A stretch of DNA of 64,000 nt from Diphasiastrum complanatum (lineage: Eukaryota > Streptophyta > Lycopodiopsida > Lycopodiales > Lycopodiaceae): positions 20,243,761-20,307,760 of the forward strand of contig CM055104.1 of NCBI GenBank assembly GCA_029204225.1. The letters run 5' to 3'. The notes below the pieces were generated by a model. That model worked only from the letters and a program-made list of their open reading frames with translations, ran no database searches and was not told where the DNA came from. The translations under genes were made by a program, and so were the position numbers. Shown piece by piece: positions 45,244 through 57,619 of this stretch (within the stretch, counting starts at the first letter, position 1; each line of letters opens with the position of its first letter).

Positions 45244-45899
45244 TAGTATCTCTTAGACATTACGGATCCATTTGATGTTATATGGCATTCTTGGTCTAGA
45301 CAACTAGCCTAGGATGCATTTGCCATGGTTTCCATTGATGCTTATTGGCACTCATGGTCTTTACAAAATGCATGGGATTTGGATGTACCACCTATCCGAG
45401 GCAAGAAAACACAATGCTTTCCCAAATTGAACCACAATCAACCTAGAAAATGTGCATGTCCATGGGCACAAAAGAACTTTGATGAAGTATTCCAAACGTC
45501 TCAAGATGTTATGGTGGGTAGCATATATTATCCCATACATCGAAGAGAGCCATGACATAAGGTGACAGAAGGGAAGCTCACCACTAAAACTACCTTATTT
45601 TCCAAGCCCAAATGGCTAGAATAACAACATTGAATTTTCAAAGGGTGTTGAAAGAGTCTTTCAAAAGGATTTCAATGAGTGCCAATCTATGGGAATTAAT
45701 GAGTGCATCTATGGGTATTTGCCCATGATGCTCAAAAAAGAGGAACTTAAGGGCAGCTCTATATTGGTAAAGATGTTGATTAATATAAATTAGATAGAAA
45801 ATGCAACGTAAAAATTTACTAGGTGTTTCACTATCATGCTCAATATGCAAAAAAGAAACTAGTCAAAAAAACAAAAACTTTAGCTGCAATGTTATGCTA
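45244..45899 (+). other. Unassigned, open frame 45325-45555
   Basis: The frame carries a twice-repeated WHSWS motif. It is not recognised and no copy was found. Confidence 0.3.
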
Positions 45900-45939
45900 A
45901 CCATAGAAGGCTATGCTTGTCATAGGTTTCAAAGAGTAG

Positions 45940-47020
45940 GAGGCAGATCGATGCCACTGTGCCTGAGGGTTTCGAGGAAGAAGACATTTTTTAAGAAGAA
46001 GAAGTATCGGCATCTAGTTCATGCCAACCAAGGACAGTACCATCAGGTCCTCCTGCTGCTGTCGCCTCCACGACAGTAGATTTTGGTGATGCTCTTGGTT
46101 TGATTTCAAGCCTTGTGCAAGTGATCCAGTCTATGCTTGAAAGAAGAAAGAACTGGAGCAGAGAATTTCAGATCTGGGCTCGGAAAACACGCTGATCTGC
46201 CAGAAGATTGTCCAACTGGATCGAGAGTTGAAGATCGCCAAACAGCACGAAGACAAGTCTGAAGCTGAAAAGAAGTTGGCCCAGCAACAGGCTGATCGCT
46301 TGGAAGGATATGTCAGTTCCCTGCAAAATGCCCTGACAACCGCACAAGATTAGGTGGATAAGGCCGTGCAGGATGCAAAACAATAGGTGCAACTACGGAA
46401 GGGTCAATTGCAGATGGCGGAGCAGGATCGCACGTGTCTTCAAGGTAAATTGGATGCGACCACCCTTGAACATGATGTGTATCTTCAGACGCAAATACCA
46501 GATCATCCGGTCACCCCGACAGAGATCGCATATTTGTTCAAAAAAGTGGAAACATACAAAGTGGCCTTTCAGATATTCCAAGGCCGCTTTGACAGGTTCA
46601 AGGGAGTAGCTTCAACCGAGTTGGCAAAGGCTAAAGAAGCCATCAACGCCTATGAAAAAACAGTCGCTCAGGTATTGGAAGCAGGACCACAAATACCTGC
46701 GGTCATGCCGCAATTCTCCCCTATGCGCCAAGGATGTACCAATGGATATAGGGTTGGATTCGAGCATGGCCCAGGGGGGGAGCTCCAGACATACCAGAAC
46801 AACCGCCAATTTTATCAACAATGCAAGTGGGTCCATCCTCATCAAGGACCACACCTCTATTCAGAAGGCCTATCAACGTCAAGGATCAGATCCAGAATTA
46901 AGGCTATCACAAAAGATGATTGGACACTTTCGGAGATCCAACAAATTGATATCCGCTATCAACCTTTTTATCCATAGCATCTCCTTGGTGCATGGAGTCA
47001 AGGCTTTTTACTTTGGTTGA
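45940..47020 (+). pseudogene. Family E polyprotein, central coiled-coil block, copy E2
   Basis: The broken plus-strand frame starts with DATVPEGFEEEDIF, then a Pro/Ala-rich stretch, then LGLISSLVQVIQSMLERR. A coiled coil follows (QADRLEGYVSSLQNALTTAQ, then QLQMAEQD), then IPDHPVTPTEIAYLFKKVE and VASTELAKAKEAINAYEKTV. 46387-46977 is open for 196 codons. The same order is seen in E3 and partly in E6. Several in-frame stops make this copy dead. Confidence 0.55.
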
Positions 47021-47192
47021 TGATAGAGAGAGATTGTTGCTTGTTTCCTTGACATCCATGAGATAGCTCCATCACCTATAAAAATGGCATGTGCACTTAT
47101 GAATTTCCTATCCATATGATTTCCTACAAAGTCCGAAATTCAAACAAGTTAGGAGATGATCCCTTACAAAAAATGCCATAATCTCTAGAACC

Positions 47193-48370
47193 CTAGATGT
47201 ACCTCGATACTCTCTTGCCTAGCTTCCAATGCTCCACACTAGAATCATGCATGAATTGAATTAAGATACCAACACAATAGCTTAGATAAGGTCTTGTGAT
47301 GGTTAGATGTATGAGTGAACCAACTAGCTTCCTATAGAGAGTAATGTCCTCGAAGGATCTTTCATTACCTCTCATAGTGAGCTTTACATTTGATTCATAG
47401 GTGTATCAACAGATTTTTCATTTTCCATATGAAATATACTAAGAATAGAATCAACATACTTATTTTGACAAATAAAATTAGTTTGAGAAGCCCTCATTAC
47501 TTCTATTCCTGAGATGTAGTGCAAATGACCAAGATCATGTACATCAAATTCCTTCTTGAGTGCTCTCTTGATGTCATCTACATCTTGATTGTTGCCTCCA
47601 CTCAAAATGATATCATCCAGATAGATTAGAAGGATAGTAACATAATTTCCAACAAATCTATAATAAAGTGAATGATCATGTTCACTCATAATGAAATTTT
47701 GGGAAAGTAGAAAGGTGTTAAGCTTAGCATACCAACTCCTTGGTGCTTGCTTAAGCCCATACAAACTCTTTTGGAGAAAACACACATGATTAGGCTTGCC
47801 ATGAGAAATGTAGCCATCGATGAATCTAATTTCCATAGATCCCAACCATAAAGAGTTGCAAGAGAGATAATGACCCGAATGCTTGCCATCTTTGCCACGG
47901 GTGCAAAGGTCAATACCATACTCTTGAGCATATCCTTTTGCCACCAAACTTGCCTTGTATTTTTTGATTGATCCATATTGATCAGTCTTCACTTTAAAGA
48001 TCCAATTGCCTTCTTGTCCTTAGGAAGTTCCATCAATCTCCATGTGTTGTTCTTTATGAGAGCTTGATACTCAAGATCCATTGCTTGGACCCACTCCTTC
48101 TTTTAAATTGCTTCATCTACACATGTAGGTTCATCAAAAGAGGTTAGAAAATCAAAGTTTGTAACTTCAACTTGCTTACCCTTCTCATTATATGTGAGCC
48201 TTGAAATAGCATGTGTGATGTTGTCGCCAAGGTGAATGAACTTTTTGGTATTGTAAGGTGTATATATGCTGGGTGGTATAGGTGAGATTATCAACTTTGA
48301 TACCACTCTTGCTAGATATGGTATCCAAACAGGAGAAAAACAACGTTAAATTATTACAGAATCGATACAA
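47193..48370 (-). pseudogene. Copia-3 reverse transcriptase relic
   Basis: The minus-strand frame (47992-47384) holds KKYKASLVAKGYAQEYGID, LQKSLYGLKQAPRSWY, ILLIYLDDIILSGGNNQDVD and DVHDLGHLHYISGIEV, the copia RT core with catalytic YLDD retained. A second frame (FAPVAKMASIRVIISLATLY) is needed in the middle, so it is frameshifted. Upstream (48306-48240) a protease-like KKFIHLGDNITHAI joins directly to the RT front, so integrase is deleted. The downstream frame (LVGSLIHLTITRPYLSYCVG) breaks before RNase H. Confidence 0.85.
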
Positions 48371-48387
48371 GCTACAGATTCAAACTA

Positions 48388-49373
48388 TTACTTAGATCGT
48401 TTCTTTCGACCAGAGGAATATCTTTGTAGATGTCTAAGACAACCATGAAGGGAGCGATACAATGTAGCCAAATCTTTTGTGAATATCGTCGACTGTCTGA
48501 CCATTGGATATGGTGAAATAATGTATTTATTGTGCATAGGCTTGAAGGGCCCTATGGAAGTCCACAAAAATATTTCAGTTGATGGATGATAGGCCAATTT
48601 GGTGTGTGGATGGTGATTTTATCGACCTTTTGAAACAAGTAACTGATTTCACTTTGTGAGATAGGTCGATCTGGTACATGAGTGTGTAGCTAATTTTACC
48701 GCTCCTCAGATACCGCATCTAATTAGGCTAAGGATCCACTCCTTTTCCAACTGTGCCATATCCAACTGACCTTACAATAGGTTGACCTACTACCTGGCAT
48801 CTTGGACGGATTTGTCTACTTCATCTTGAGCGCTGATCAAAGCATTCTGGAGTTTGGCGACATAGTTTTCCAATGCTTCTTCTTGCTTCTTGGCCTTTTT
48901 GAGTTCGACCTCAAACTTTTCTTTGTGCTGTTCACAATCTTTAGCTCCCAATTGATCTAAATCAGCTTTTGACTGATCAATGTGTTTTCATAGCCGAGAT
49001 TTGAAATGTGTTTCTCCATGGTAGATTTTCTCTCTATCATATTTTGGATCATCCGTCCTAGGTGTGTATGAATCCCATGATGTCACCAGAATCAAGAGAG
49101 ACCGACGATAATGTGGTTGAAGCAACATGAGGAACAGATCCCACAGGTGGTGCTAATTTGCCTTGAAGTCTGACTTGTGGATCTTCTTCTTCAAGCGTCG
49201 AATCCAGGTTTGGAGAGCATCTTGGAACTGATCTAAACCCATTCCATACAAGTTGGGATCAAAGGGCGCAGGTATCTGACACATGATAAATTGTTCATCA
49301 ACCTCGGGGGGAATTATCAAATAGTTCCATGAACCATTGGGTTGATGGAGACAATGATGCCGAATGTGGAGGA
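48388..49373 (-). pseudogene. Family E polyprotein, C-terminal half, copy E3
   Basis: On the minus strand: ALQTWIRRLKKKIHKSDF, then a coiled coil (KKQEEALENYVAKLQNALIS), then DRPISQSEISYLFQKVD, then a segment related to 52900-53050. The last frame (STIFTKDLATLYRSL) corresponds to SALFAKDLTLLASV at 52870. It is interrupted at 49373 by an LTR-H element; its N-terminal half continues at 50870-51760. Confidence 0.5.
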
Positions 49374-50869
49374 TGTGAAGAATTGCCAAAAATTGGCAAA
49401 TCTAGCTTGATAAAAAACTATGTAGTATAGATTTTGTACATAAGTGGATTCCACACATGTGAGGCCAATATGCCACGTGGCAACTCACTCCTAATGTAGG
49501 TTAGGTCAATTCAAGAGAGTTGGTCATGTCTATTTGGTGGTCATCCCTACTTTATAGGACCTACATCTAAGTTTAAGGTGAAAATTTGACCAACTAGCTA
49601 CCTACAAAGCATAAGTCTAGGATCTAGGCTAGGGTTTTATTTTAGGGCAAGAAGGGTGAGTTAACTTCCTTATTACATGCTGGAAATCCACCTAACTTCA
49701 AGAAGGAAGTCAAATTTGCTATGTATTCCAAGCTCCCATAGTGAGAAGATAGAATACTTTTGGAGCTCATTGGCAATCTCAACCTACTTCACTATGTACA
49801 TTGAGTTTTTGTGATCCAAATGAAGCCAAATCAATTTCTACTTGTTTCTCAGTTCAAAGGCCATACTACAGCCTGTAGTACACACATGTGGGCTTGGATT
49901 TCAATGTTTATCAATGCTTTTGATTGTTAATGCTTGTTGTTTGTCAAATTGCCAATCTAGATCAACTTTTTTGTGTGTAGTTTTTTGATAGATTGTTAAG
50001 CAAGCATCCAATCACTCTTGTGGATCTTTTGTAGATCCATTTATGGTCCTAAAGTACAGTACTTTCACATGGTATTAGAGCCAAGTACAAGAGCATAAGC
50101 CATTGATCTAATGTAAATCCATTTTTAGCAAGTTTTGGTGCTAAAAAACTAGTATTGAGAGGGCAAGCTAGAATCTTGATTTTGGTGAGGAGATTTGATC
50201 CCAAACTTGGTAGGGGTACAAATCCGTATTTTCCACATGTGTGGGCACCTCTGAATCTACATTTAATGCATGGTATTCATTTGATCCAAAAAAATTTAAT
50301 TTGTGAGCTTTTGATGTAATTTTTGGTGGAAATCTTAGGATAAGCTACCAAGATTGAGTGCCATTGATTAGATTTGACATAGGGTCATAAAATCTAATTA
50401 ATCTAGGCTGAAATCAGGTCCTCTAAACTATTTTTACAGGTCTTGAAAGTAAAGGGTGAGTTAACTTCCTTATTACATGCTGGAAATCCACCTAACTTCA
50501 AGAAGGAAGTCGAATTTGCTATGTATTCCAAGGTCCCATAGTGAGAAGATAGAATATTTTTGGAGCTCATTGGCAATCTCAATCTACTTCACCATGTACA
50601 TTGAGTTTTTGTGATCCAAATGAAGCCAAATCAATTTCTACTTGTTTCTCAGCTTGAAGGCCGTACTACAACCTGTAGTACACATGTGTGGGCTCGGATT
50701 TCAATGTTTATCAATGCTTCTGATTGTTAATGCTTGTTGTTTGTCAAATTGCCAATCTAGATCAACTTTTTTGTGTCTAGTTTTTTGATAGATTGTTAAG
50801 AAAGCATCCAATCACACTTGTGGATCTTTTGTAGATCCATTTATGGTCCTAAAGTACAGTACTTTCACA
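49374..50869 (+). mobile_element. LTR-H element remnant inserted in family E
   Basis: The 5' LTR is 49374-50070 (697 bp, tgtgaagaat to tttcaca). The primer-binding site follows, with about 380 bp of leader. Then a partial LTR (50453-50869) matches 49656-50070 with few differences. There is no coding sequence. Possible target duplication tggag occurs at 49367-49371 and 50870-50874, offset by two bases on the left. Confidence 0.7.
50071..50083 (+). other. LTR-H primer-binding site
   Basis: tggtattagagcc, the initiator tRNA-Met type with one changed base, directly after the LTR. Confidence 0.8.
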
Positions 50870-51760
50870 TGGAGAGGCGGCCCGTGCTTCTACAACTTGG
50901 ATGGTGGAACCAATAGTCACAAAAGGCACAATATATAGAATCAGAGGCTAGGGTATTTGTAGATGATGGAGGTATAGGTAGATCAGAGCAAGTTGCAGCA
51001 GGAAGTGATGGCACAGCTGAAGATGGTGGTTCAATCTGCCGTCAACGAGACGCGGGAGAGCGAGTGGGGTGAAACTATCTCGCTGCATACTCGCCTATGA
51101 CTCTGGGAGGTGGATGCTTGGTGGGATGATTCGGCTGGTGCTAGTTTGTAAACAGCTAACATTAATTCAACATGAAACCCATAAACCTTACTCTGTAGGT
51201 ATGAGGCAGCTAAGGAGAAAAGAAGACAACCAGCAGTAAACTGCTTCTTCGTGTTGTTCTTTATGGCCTACTTCAGTTCCCCAGAGACCGTCTTGTACAA
51301 GTCATAAGGTTGTACGCTCCTCTTGTCTAATTCATTGTTAGACTCAACCAATCGATGGAGGATCTGGGATGGGATCAAGTCTTTCCGAAGGTTACTAGCC
51401 ATCACAAAGTTATTCACCAGGTGTGCAGCAGCTTGGAGAACAGGGTCCCTAATGGCTTCTAGAAAATAGCCATCATTGGTATGGTACTGAGCCACTTGAG
51501 TGTCTACAAATGACCTAATGGTGGCATGCGCTTGTTTGTGGGATGGAGCATGGCGTGGCTAGAAACAATTACTATTGTAGCAAGGGCGGCCTCCGATACC
51601 CGCACCTTGTGCACTACCCCTTGGAAGGTAATGTAAAATTTAGCATTGACTTCGTTTCAAGTCCCGAAAGCCATGATAATAAACTCCATACTGATATTGT
51701 TTGAGAACCCATCACCTTGAGCAAGGTCTTGTAGTGGGTTTCTTTCCTTGCCTAACCTGA
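50870..51760 (-). pseudogene. Family E polyprotein, N-terminal half, copy E3 (continued)
   Basis: The minus-strand frames read MEFIIMAFGT, then NAKFYITFQGVVHKVRVSEA, then NDGYFLEAIRDPVLQAAAHL, then SQILHRLVESNNELDKRS. They match E6 (MDFIALAF, then RFYITFQRATHKV, then NDGYFLVAI). A Pro/Ser-rich stretch follows toward 50870. Frameshifts are present. Confidence 0.55.
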
Positions 51761-52359
51761 ATCCAAGATCTAGTCAATCTAGCATCCAAGAGACAAAGCT
51801 AGTTGTCACGCATAGGTTTGTTCCCATGAGAGCGACAATATAGTTCATAGTTCAACATGAATGGAAGATCCAAATCTAACACTAACATCTATTAACCCTA
51901 AACATTAACACTACACATCCATTAATACTACGATCCACAACAAAGATAGCTTATTCTTTCTCTCTCTCCCTTTCTCTCTCACAAAAAGTATAATAACATA
52001 CAATCCCAATAACATTCAGATCCAACAATTAGCAAAACCCAAAGAAAGCATGAGAGATGGAGGTGGAAAGGAGAAGAGCAAGGACATTCATCAATCCATT
52101 CATGAAGAGAACCAATCTGCTTTATTGAAATGAGGAAATGAACATGTATAGGAACTCGAGTTGGTCTCTTTTTATAGTAGAGAGGAGGACCCTGGCCTCT
52201 GAATCTTATTGGTCCATTTCTGCCTCCCTAATTATTCAAACTTAAAAAAGAGTGGGAACCATCCAAATTGGAGAGAAATCCAACTTTATTCACTAACTTG
52301 ACATTTAGGCCCTATGACATTAAAAGTCCCGCAAAAAGGCCTAAAGTCCTTTTATTGAC
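51761..52359. repeat. LTR-like relic and flank
   Basis: 51910-52080 is the inverted counterpart of 33680-33850. The remaining sequence has no gene. Confidence 0.4.
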
Positions 52360-53474
52360 TTTCTAAATAATTAAATAACTATGTGATCATCGGGTTGGAC
52401 TTACACATGTAGGGTGCCAAATCCCTCTCACTTATTAACTAGGGTTAGGATTGCCTTGGGATCTGCAAATCCTCCAACAGTATCCCCCACCAAAACTGGT
52501 GGCGGTCCCACGACACCTGCTAGATGCAGTTATTGGGGACTTTTATTGACTTCGCGCCAAATCTTGATTAAATGGTACTGCACCTTCTCCATAAAGTCAA
52601 GGCGTGCAGTATTAGAATCCAAATTGTGGGGCAGAAAACAATGATGGTCTCCTGTGATCCACTTTGAGATTGTCCATGATGTGAAGCGTGATTCCCAGGA
52701 GCCTCCCATCATTGCTGCACGAAAGTATAAACGAGCAACCGGCAGCTGATCTTTGATATTCTCTGAGGCCATCGACTTATTTGGATCGAATGTTAGAGGA
52801 GGGAGACAATCATCCCATCTGGTTGCCACTGATGCCAACAAAGTTAGATCTTTTGCAAATAGTGCCGATTGGTGCACCCTTGGATCTGGAGAGTGGACAT
52901 ACTCTCTCTGGTATGCTTGTAAAGCCTAGTGGAAGTCCACTGATATTGTCCAGCTGTAGGGCTGATGGATGATTGGCCAATTGGGCGTATGGATTGTAAT
53001 CTTGTCCATAGCCAATCCCAAATCTTTCCATTTATTCCTTCTCGGCATTGGCACATAATAAGAATAAACCCGCAATTGGCGAGGGATGGCGACATAACTC
53101 TTGATTGATTCCGGAGTTTTCTCAAAAACAGTAATTCTCCGAGTGAAAGTCCACTGATATTGTCCAACTATAGGGCTGATGGATGATTGGCCAATTGCAT
53201 ATGGATTGTAATCTTGTCCATAGCCAATCCCAAATCTTTCCATTTATTCCTTCTCGGCATTGGCACATAATAAGGATCGACCCGCAATCGGCAAGGGATG
53301 GTGACGTAACTCCTGATTGATTCCGGAGTTTTCACAAAAACAATAATTCTCCATGTCGGCTGCTCTCCCAATGCAGGTATTTAGTCCAACTCTTTGTCGG
53401 CCTCTATCTTGGAGGTCTTAAACTTTAGAACCCAACCACCATTCGAGGACTCATGCAGATGTTGCTTTAAGAAA
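52360..53474 (-). pseudogene. Family E polyprotein, C-terminal end, copy E5
   Basis: The minus-strand frames include IVFVKTPESIRSYVTIPCRL, then YYVPMPRRNKWKDLGLAMDK, then LANHPSALQLDNISGL. A 115-codon frame follows (52877-52530, SALFAKDLTLLASV, then PVARLYFRAAMMGGSWESRF). A segment of about 215 bp is duplicated in tandem (52933-53150 and 53151-53356), so the frame repeats. It probably belongs to the same element as E6, split by K sequence. Confidence 0.5.
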
Positions 53475-54137
53475 CCATATTAGCTAAAGATCAAAGAGCA
53501 TAAATGGATCTTTGTGATCTATTTTTTAATATGCTTTGGGTAGTGGTCTTTCTTGCTCATTTTTTTGAACCCAAGGTCCTACCAGTTGTAGGTTGGTTAG
53601 GATCTTCTTGGGAAGTTTCTAATGAGCTACATTTTCTCTTTGAAGGTTTTTCAAAGAAGTTCCTTGGGTGTATCCCTCAGCTTGGATAGTCTTAATGGTG
53701 GAGAGAGCCAAACCCTTGTAAGTGGTCACATTGGTTTATTTTAAGCTCTAAAGAAAACATAGAGATAAAATTATTTTTGAAAATACTATGTTGAGCATGG
53801 AAAAGAAAACTTTCCTCTAAAATTTAAAAAAAACATTAAAAGAAAACTCACCATGTTTCTAAGTGTCAAATAAAATAAAAAAAGTTCTTGAGCATAGTGT
53901 GTTGGCAGAGTCTAATCTTCAAAATTCATTATTCAAAATGTAAAAATAGATCTTCTTATCAAGGACTTTTTCTAAAATATATGTTAAGTCATCATCCTCA
54001 TTGGTCAGTGCTACCTTGTGCATCACATAACCTTGCACTTTGAAGGTAGACAAACCTTTTCCAACTTTCTCAGCACTCCACATGAAAATCTCAATAAGGC
54101 TGACCTTATCTCTAACCCTAAGCTTAAAGCCTCCACT
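53475..54137 (-). repeat. Family K relic, inverted copy
   Basis: Reverse complement of 39515-40172 with few differences. It separates E6 from E5. Confidence 0.75.
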
Positions 54138-54227
54138 TTTAAGAAAATGAGAGCCCAATTTCTAATTCATCTATTCTCTTGATTAATGTTGTTTATTTTT
54201 GCTCCACTTCTTTCCAATATGATTTTT
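54138..54227. other. Short unassigned junction
   Basis: No feature recognised between K and E6. Confidence 0.3.
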
Positions 54228-56200
54228 CTATGCATCGCAATGTGATTTCACAACTTGGTCGACCCGAAGTGCGACTGGGCTATCTTTAGTAAGAGGTTCA
54301 TGGCTTACATCTTCAACACCGACAGTAGTGTCATGGATCTGTTCAAATCCTCTTTCAGAGGATTGGAGTTCAAAGTGTGCAGGGCTCTGGGGCATTTCAA
54401 AAATTTTGGTGGCCCCAAGTGGGTCGGAATCATCGAACATATCCATAAAAAACTGCGTGTTTGGTGAAGTGGCTTCGGTGTGTGTGGGTGAGGCAGCCTG
54501 GGCAGCTGTGATGGGAATGGTAGCGCCAATGGTCATAGACTGTTCTTGTGTGGAAGCAGAGGCAAGGGAAGCACCAGAGGCAAGGAGAATAGGTAGTTTA
54601 GTGCGAACAACATCAGGGGGTGGTAGCGCAGCTGATGATGTATGTCTAGTGCGACGTCGTGACGCGAAAGGCGAGTCAGGAATGATAATCTCGCTGCGTG
54701 GACGACGTCGACTATGAGAACTCGAGGCCTAGTGAAATGACTCGGCCAGTGTTTCTCTGCTCCAATTTTTTCTTTTTGTCAAACATAGATTGGATCACTT
54801 GCGCAAGGCTTGAGACCAAACCGAGAGCATTATCAGAATCTACTGTCGTGCAGGCAACAGCAGGAGGAGGATCTGATGGTACTATTTTTGGTTGGTGTAA
54901 ACTAGATGCCGGTACTTCTTCTTCTTAAAAAATGTCTTCGTCCTCAAAATCCTCAAGCACGGTGGCATCAAACTACTTTGGTGATTTCACAACTTGGTCG
55001 ACCCGAAGTGCGGCTGGGCTATCTTCAGTGCAAGATTGCTGGCTTACATCTTCAACACCGACAATAGTGTCATGGATCTATTCGAATCCTCTTCCAGAGG
55101 ATTGGAGTTCAAAGGGCGCAGGGCTCTGGGGCATTTCAAAAATTTCAGTGGCCCCAAGGGGGTCGGAATCATTGAACATATCCATGAAAAACTGCGTGTT
55201 TGGTGAAGTGGCTTTGGTGTGCGAGGGTGAGGCGGCCTGGGTAGCTGTGATGGGAATGGTAGCTCCAATGGTCACAGATTGTCCTTGTGTGGAAGCAGAG
55301 GCGAGGGGAATGGGTAGTTCAGTGCGAACAGTAGCAAGAGGTGGTAGCGCAGCTGACGATGTATGCCTATTACGACGTCGTGATGTGGAAGGTGAGTCAG
55401 GAATGACGATCTCGCTGCGTGGATGGCATCGACTATGAAAACTCAAGGCCTAGTGGGATGACTCGGTCGTGTGCTTCTTCATAGACCCAAAGCACAAAAT
55501 CCAGGTGGAAGCCATGGATTTTGTTTTCTAGGTGAGAGGTAACTAGAAGAGACAATAAAGAGCCAGCATCGAACTGCTACTTAGTATTGCCCTTAATAGC
55601 TCGTTTGAGCTCAGCAGAAACAGTCTTGAACCAATTATATGGTTCAAGAGGGGCTTTGGCCAACTTAGTGTGGGAGTCAACTATCCTATGGAGGATTTGT
55701 GACATGATGCGGTCTTTAATGAGATTGCCAACCATCAAGAAGTTATTCAGTAGCTGGGCAGCAGCGTGTATGACAGGCTCAGTGATGGCTACAAGGAAGT
55801 ATCCGTCGTTGGTCCAATGCAGATCATTGGTGAGGTCAATGTATGGCTTGACGGCTTGTTTGGCCTGCTTGTGATTGGGTGAGGCCTGTGTACTGGACGC
55901 TATACCTATGGCTGTAAGGGTGGCCTCAATGACGTGCACCTTGTGTGTTGCTCTCTGGAAAGTGATATAAAATCTGGATTTCTCTTCCTTCCACGTATTG
56001 AAGGCAAGAGCGATGAAATCCATGTTGATTTTCTCAGAAAAGACTCTCTCATGAATGCTTATTGCAGTGAGCAGAGGCTCCGCAAGGGTCATCCATTGAG
56101 TGACCATGCTTATGCTAGGAAGGATTATGATGTCCGTTGCAGATGGGACATCACGATGGATAGTATAACGCAGAGACTAGGAAGTATCTATAGAAGACAT
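54228..56200 (-). pseudogene. Family E polyprotein, N-terminal half, copy E6
   Basis: The ATG at 56200-56198 is followed by an early stop (MSSIDTS, stop). A clean 176-codon frame runs 56107-55577: MDFIALAFNTWKEEKSRFYI, then QAVKPYIDLTNDLHWTNDGY, then FLMVGNLIKDRIMSQILHRI, then AELKRAIKG. Downstream is a Ser/Pro/Thr-rich region (PNTQFFMDMF, then DPLGATEIFEMPQSPAPFEL). This region is duplicated in tandem: 54244-54752 and 54980-55473, offset 736 bp. Between the copies sits the start of the coiled coil. I do not recognise the family. Confidence 0.55.
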
Positions 56201-56580
56201 GATGAACAGAAAGGAAATGTAAGACGCGTGAAAGTATATCAGAAACCAGTTCAAGAACTTTGGAAGGCTTTGGTTGTGGGAAGAATTTGCAAGAGCTTCG
56301 CTAGCACAAGTGAGAAATGAATCGAATTCAGCCAACTTATAGAGGAAGTTGGTGGCTCCATTACACTGAATACTAGTTTGGTTGATCAGTTCAGAACCAA
56401 AATTTGCAGGCATGTACAGTACTGCGAAAATAGGCTATAAAAATCTCGGTGAAGGTTTCTAGGGATTTAAACCTATCAGGTGAATGTTTTTCAGGGCTGG
56501 CAAAGGATGAACCTTTGCCCAAGAGGGTCCTTTGCCCACGTACTGTCATAAATGTATTTTTTCACAACCTGAGGCTATGG
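56201..56580 (-). other. Family E upstream region
   Basis: It matches 24290-24696 inverted. It includes repeated aggttc or cgaaggtt phrases and a short leader before the ATG. Confidence 0.5.
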
Positions 56581-57174
56581 CCAACCTAATTTTGAATTTT
56601 AAGATCATCTAGCAGGTCGGCGAAGGTTCATACTGAGGGTAAGGTGCTCGGCGAAGGTTCCCAAAATGACATATTATTGATCATTCGCCTAGCTCAAAAA
56701 ATGGATTTTTCCTAGACAAGAACCTTCGCCCAACTCAAATTATATAAATCTAAAGTGGATGTACAGTCTAGAGGCTCAGCGAAGGCTTTTGATACTGTAT
56801 AGGCCAAATCTGACCAAAACAGTGATTTTCTAAGTCATTTTCCACTAAAAAATACTGTTCTTCATTTTTTCCATGCTGATGATTTTTTTTTTTTTTGACT
56901 TTTGCTCATAAGTTTTTTCTCAATTTTTTTTTTCTTTTTTTATTAGCTATCTTTTTCACACAAAAACTGAACAAATAAAATATTGAAAACAACAAATTGA
57001 AAAACAAATAAAGTTAAAAATCCTTGAGATCAGCCTTGTTGATCTGGTGGGGCCGACTGCCAAAACTTGCGTAATCGGTTGCCATTCACCGGAGTATCAA
57101 ATCGTTTTTCATCCAAGTGTTCAAGAATTACTGCGCCATTCTAAGCTGAAGTTTTTTCCGCTGCAGCTTATATT
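56581..57174. other. No gene recognised
   Basis: cggcgaaggttc-type phrases recur (56618-56800). A poly-T run lies at 56886-56940. Possibly LTR or leader of family E. Confidence 0.4.
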
Positions 57175-57615
57175 TAGAACAAATGCTCAAAAAGGACTCT
57201 TAAACAAAATATCTTATGAAGTTTGAAAAGGCTCCAAACCAACTATCGAACTTAGACTTTTCGAATGTATTGCCTATGCGTAGATACCGAAGGAGATAAG
57301 AAAGAAACTGGACTCCTATAGTATCAAATCCATTTTCATTGGTTATAACTTTTCAGACAAAGCTTATAAGATTTATGATCTCGTTGAATTGAAAGTATTC
57401 ACTTTTAAAGATGTTATCTTTATCGAGGATCAATTTATTGATCTCAAAGGCAAGGGCAAGGCATAGACAGTTGAACTAAAGAACACTCATGTTTTTTATA
57501 CAACTATTTTTATTGAAGGTCCAAGTACGTCAATTGTACACAAACAACTTATCAATAGCGAATTAGAAGAAGATGTTGCAACTCAACAACAAATGTTTAG
57601 GATCCACATTAAGGG
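57175..57615 (+). pseudogene. Copia integrase-C / pre-RT fragment
   Basis: The plus-strand frame reads LFECIAYA, then KSIFIGYNFSDKAYKIYDL, then DVIFIEDQFIDLKGKGKA, then a stop. It is homologous to the segment at 60800-61000 in copia A. It is followed at once by a polypurine tract (aagggagag, 57611-57619), so RT and RNase H are deleted. Confidence 0.75.
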
Positions 57616-57619
57616 AGAG

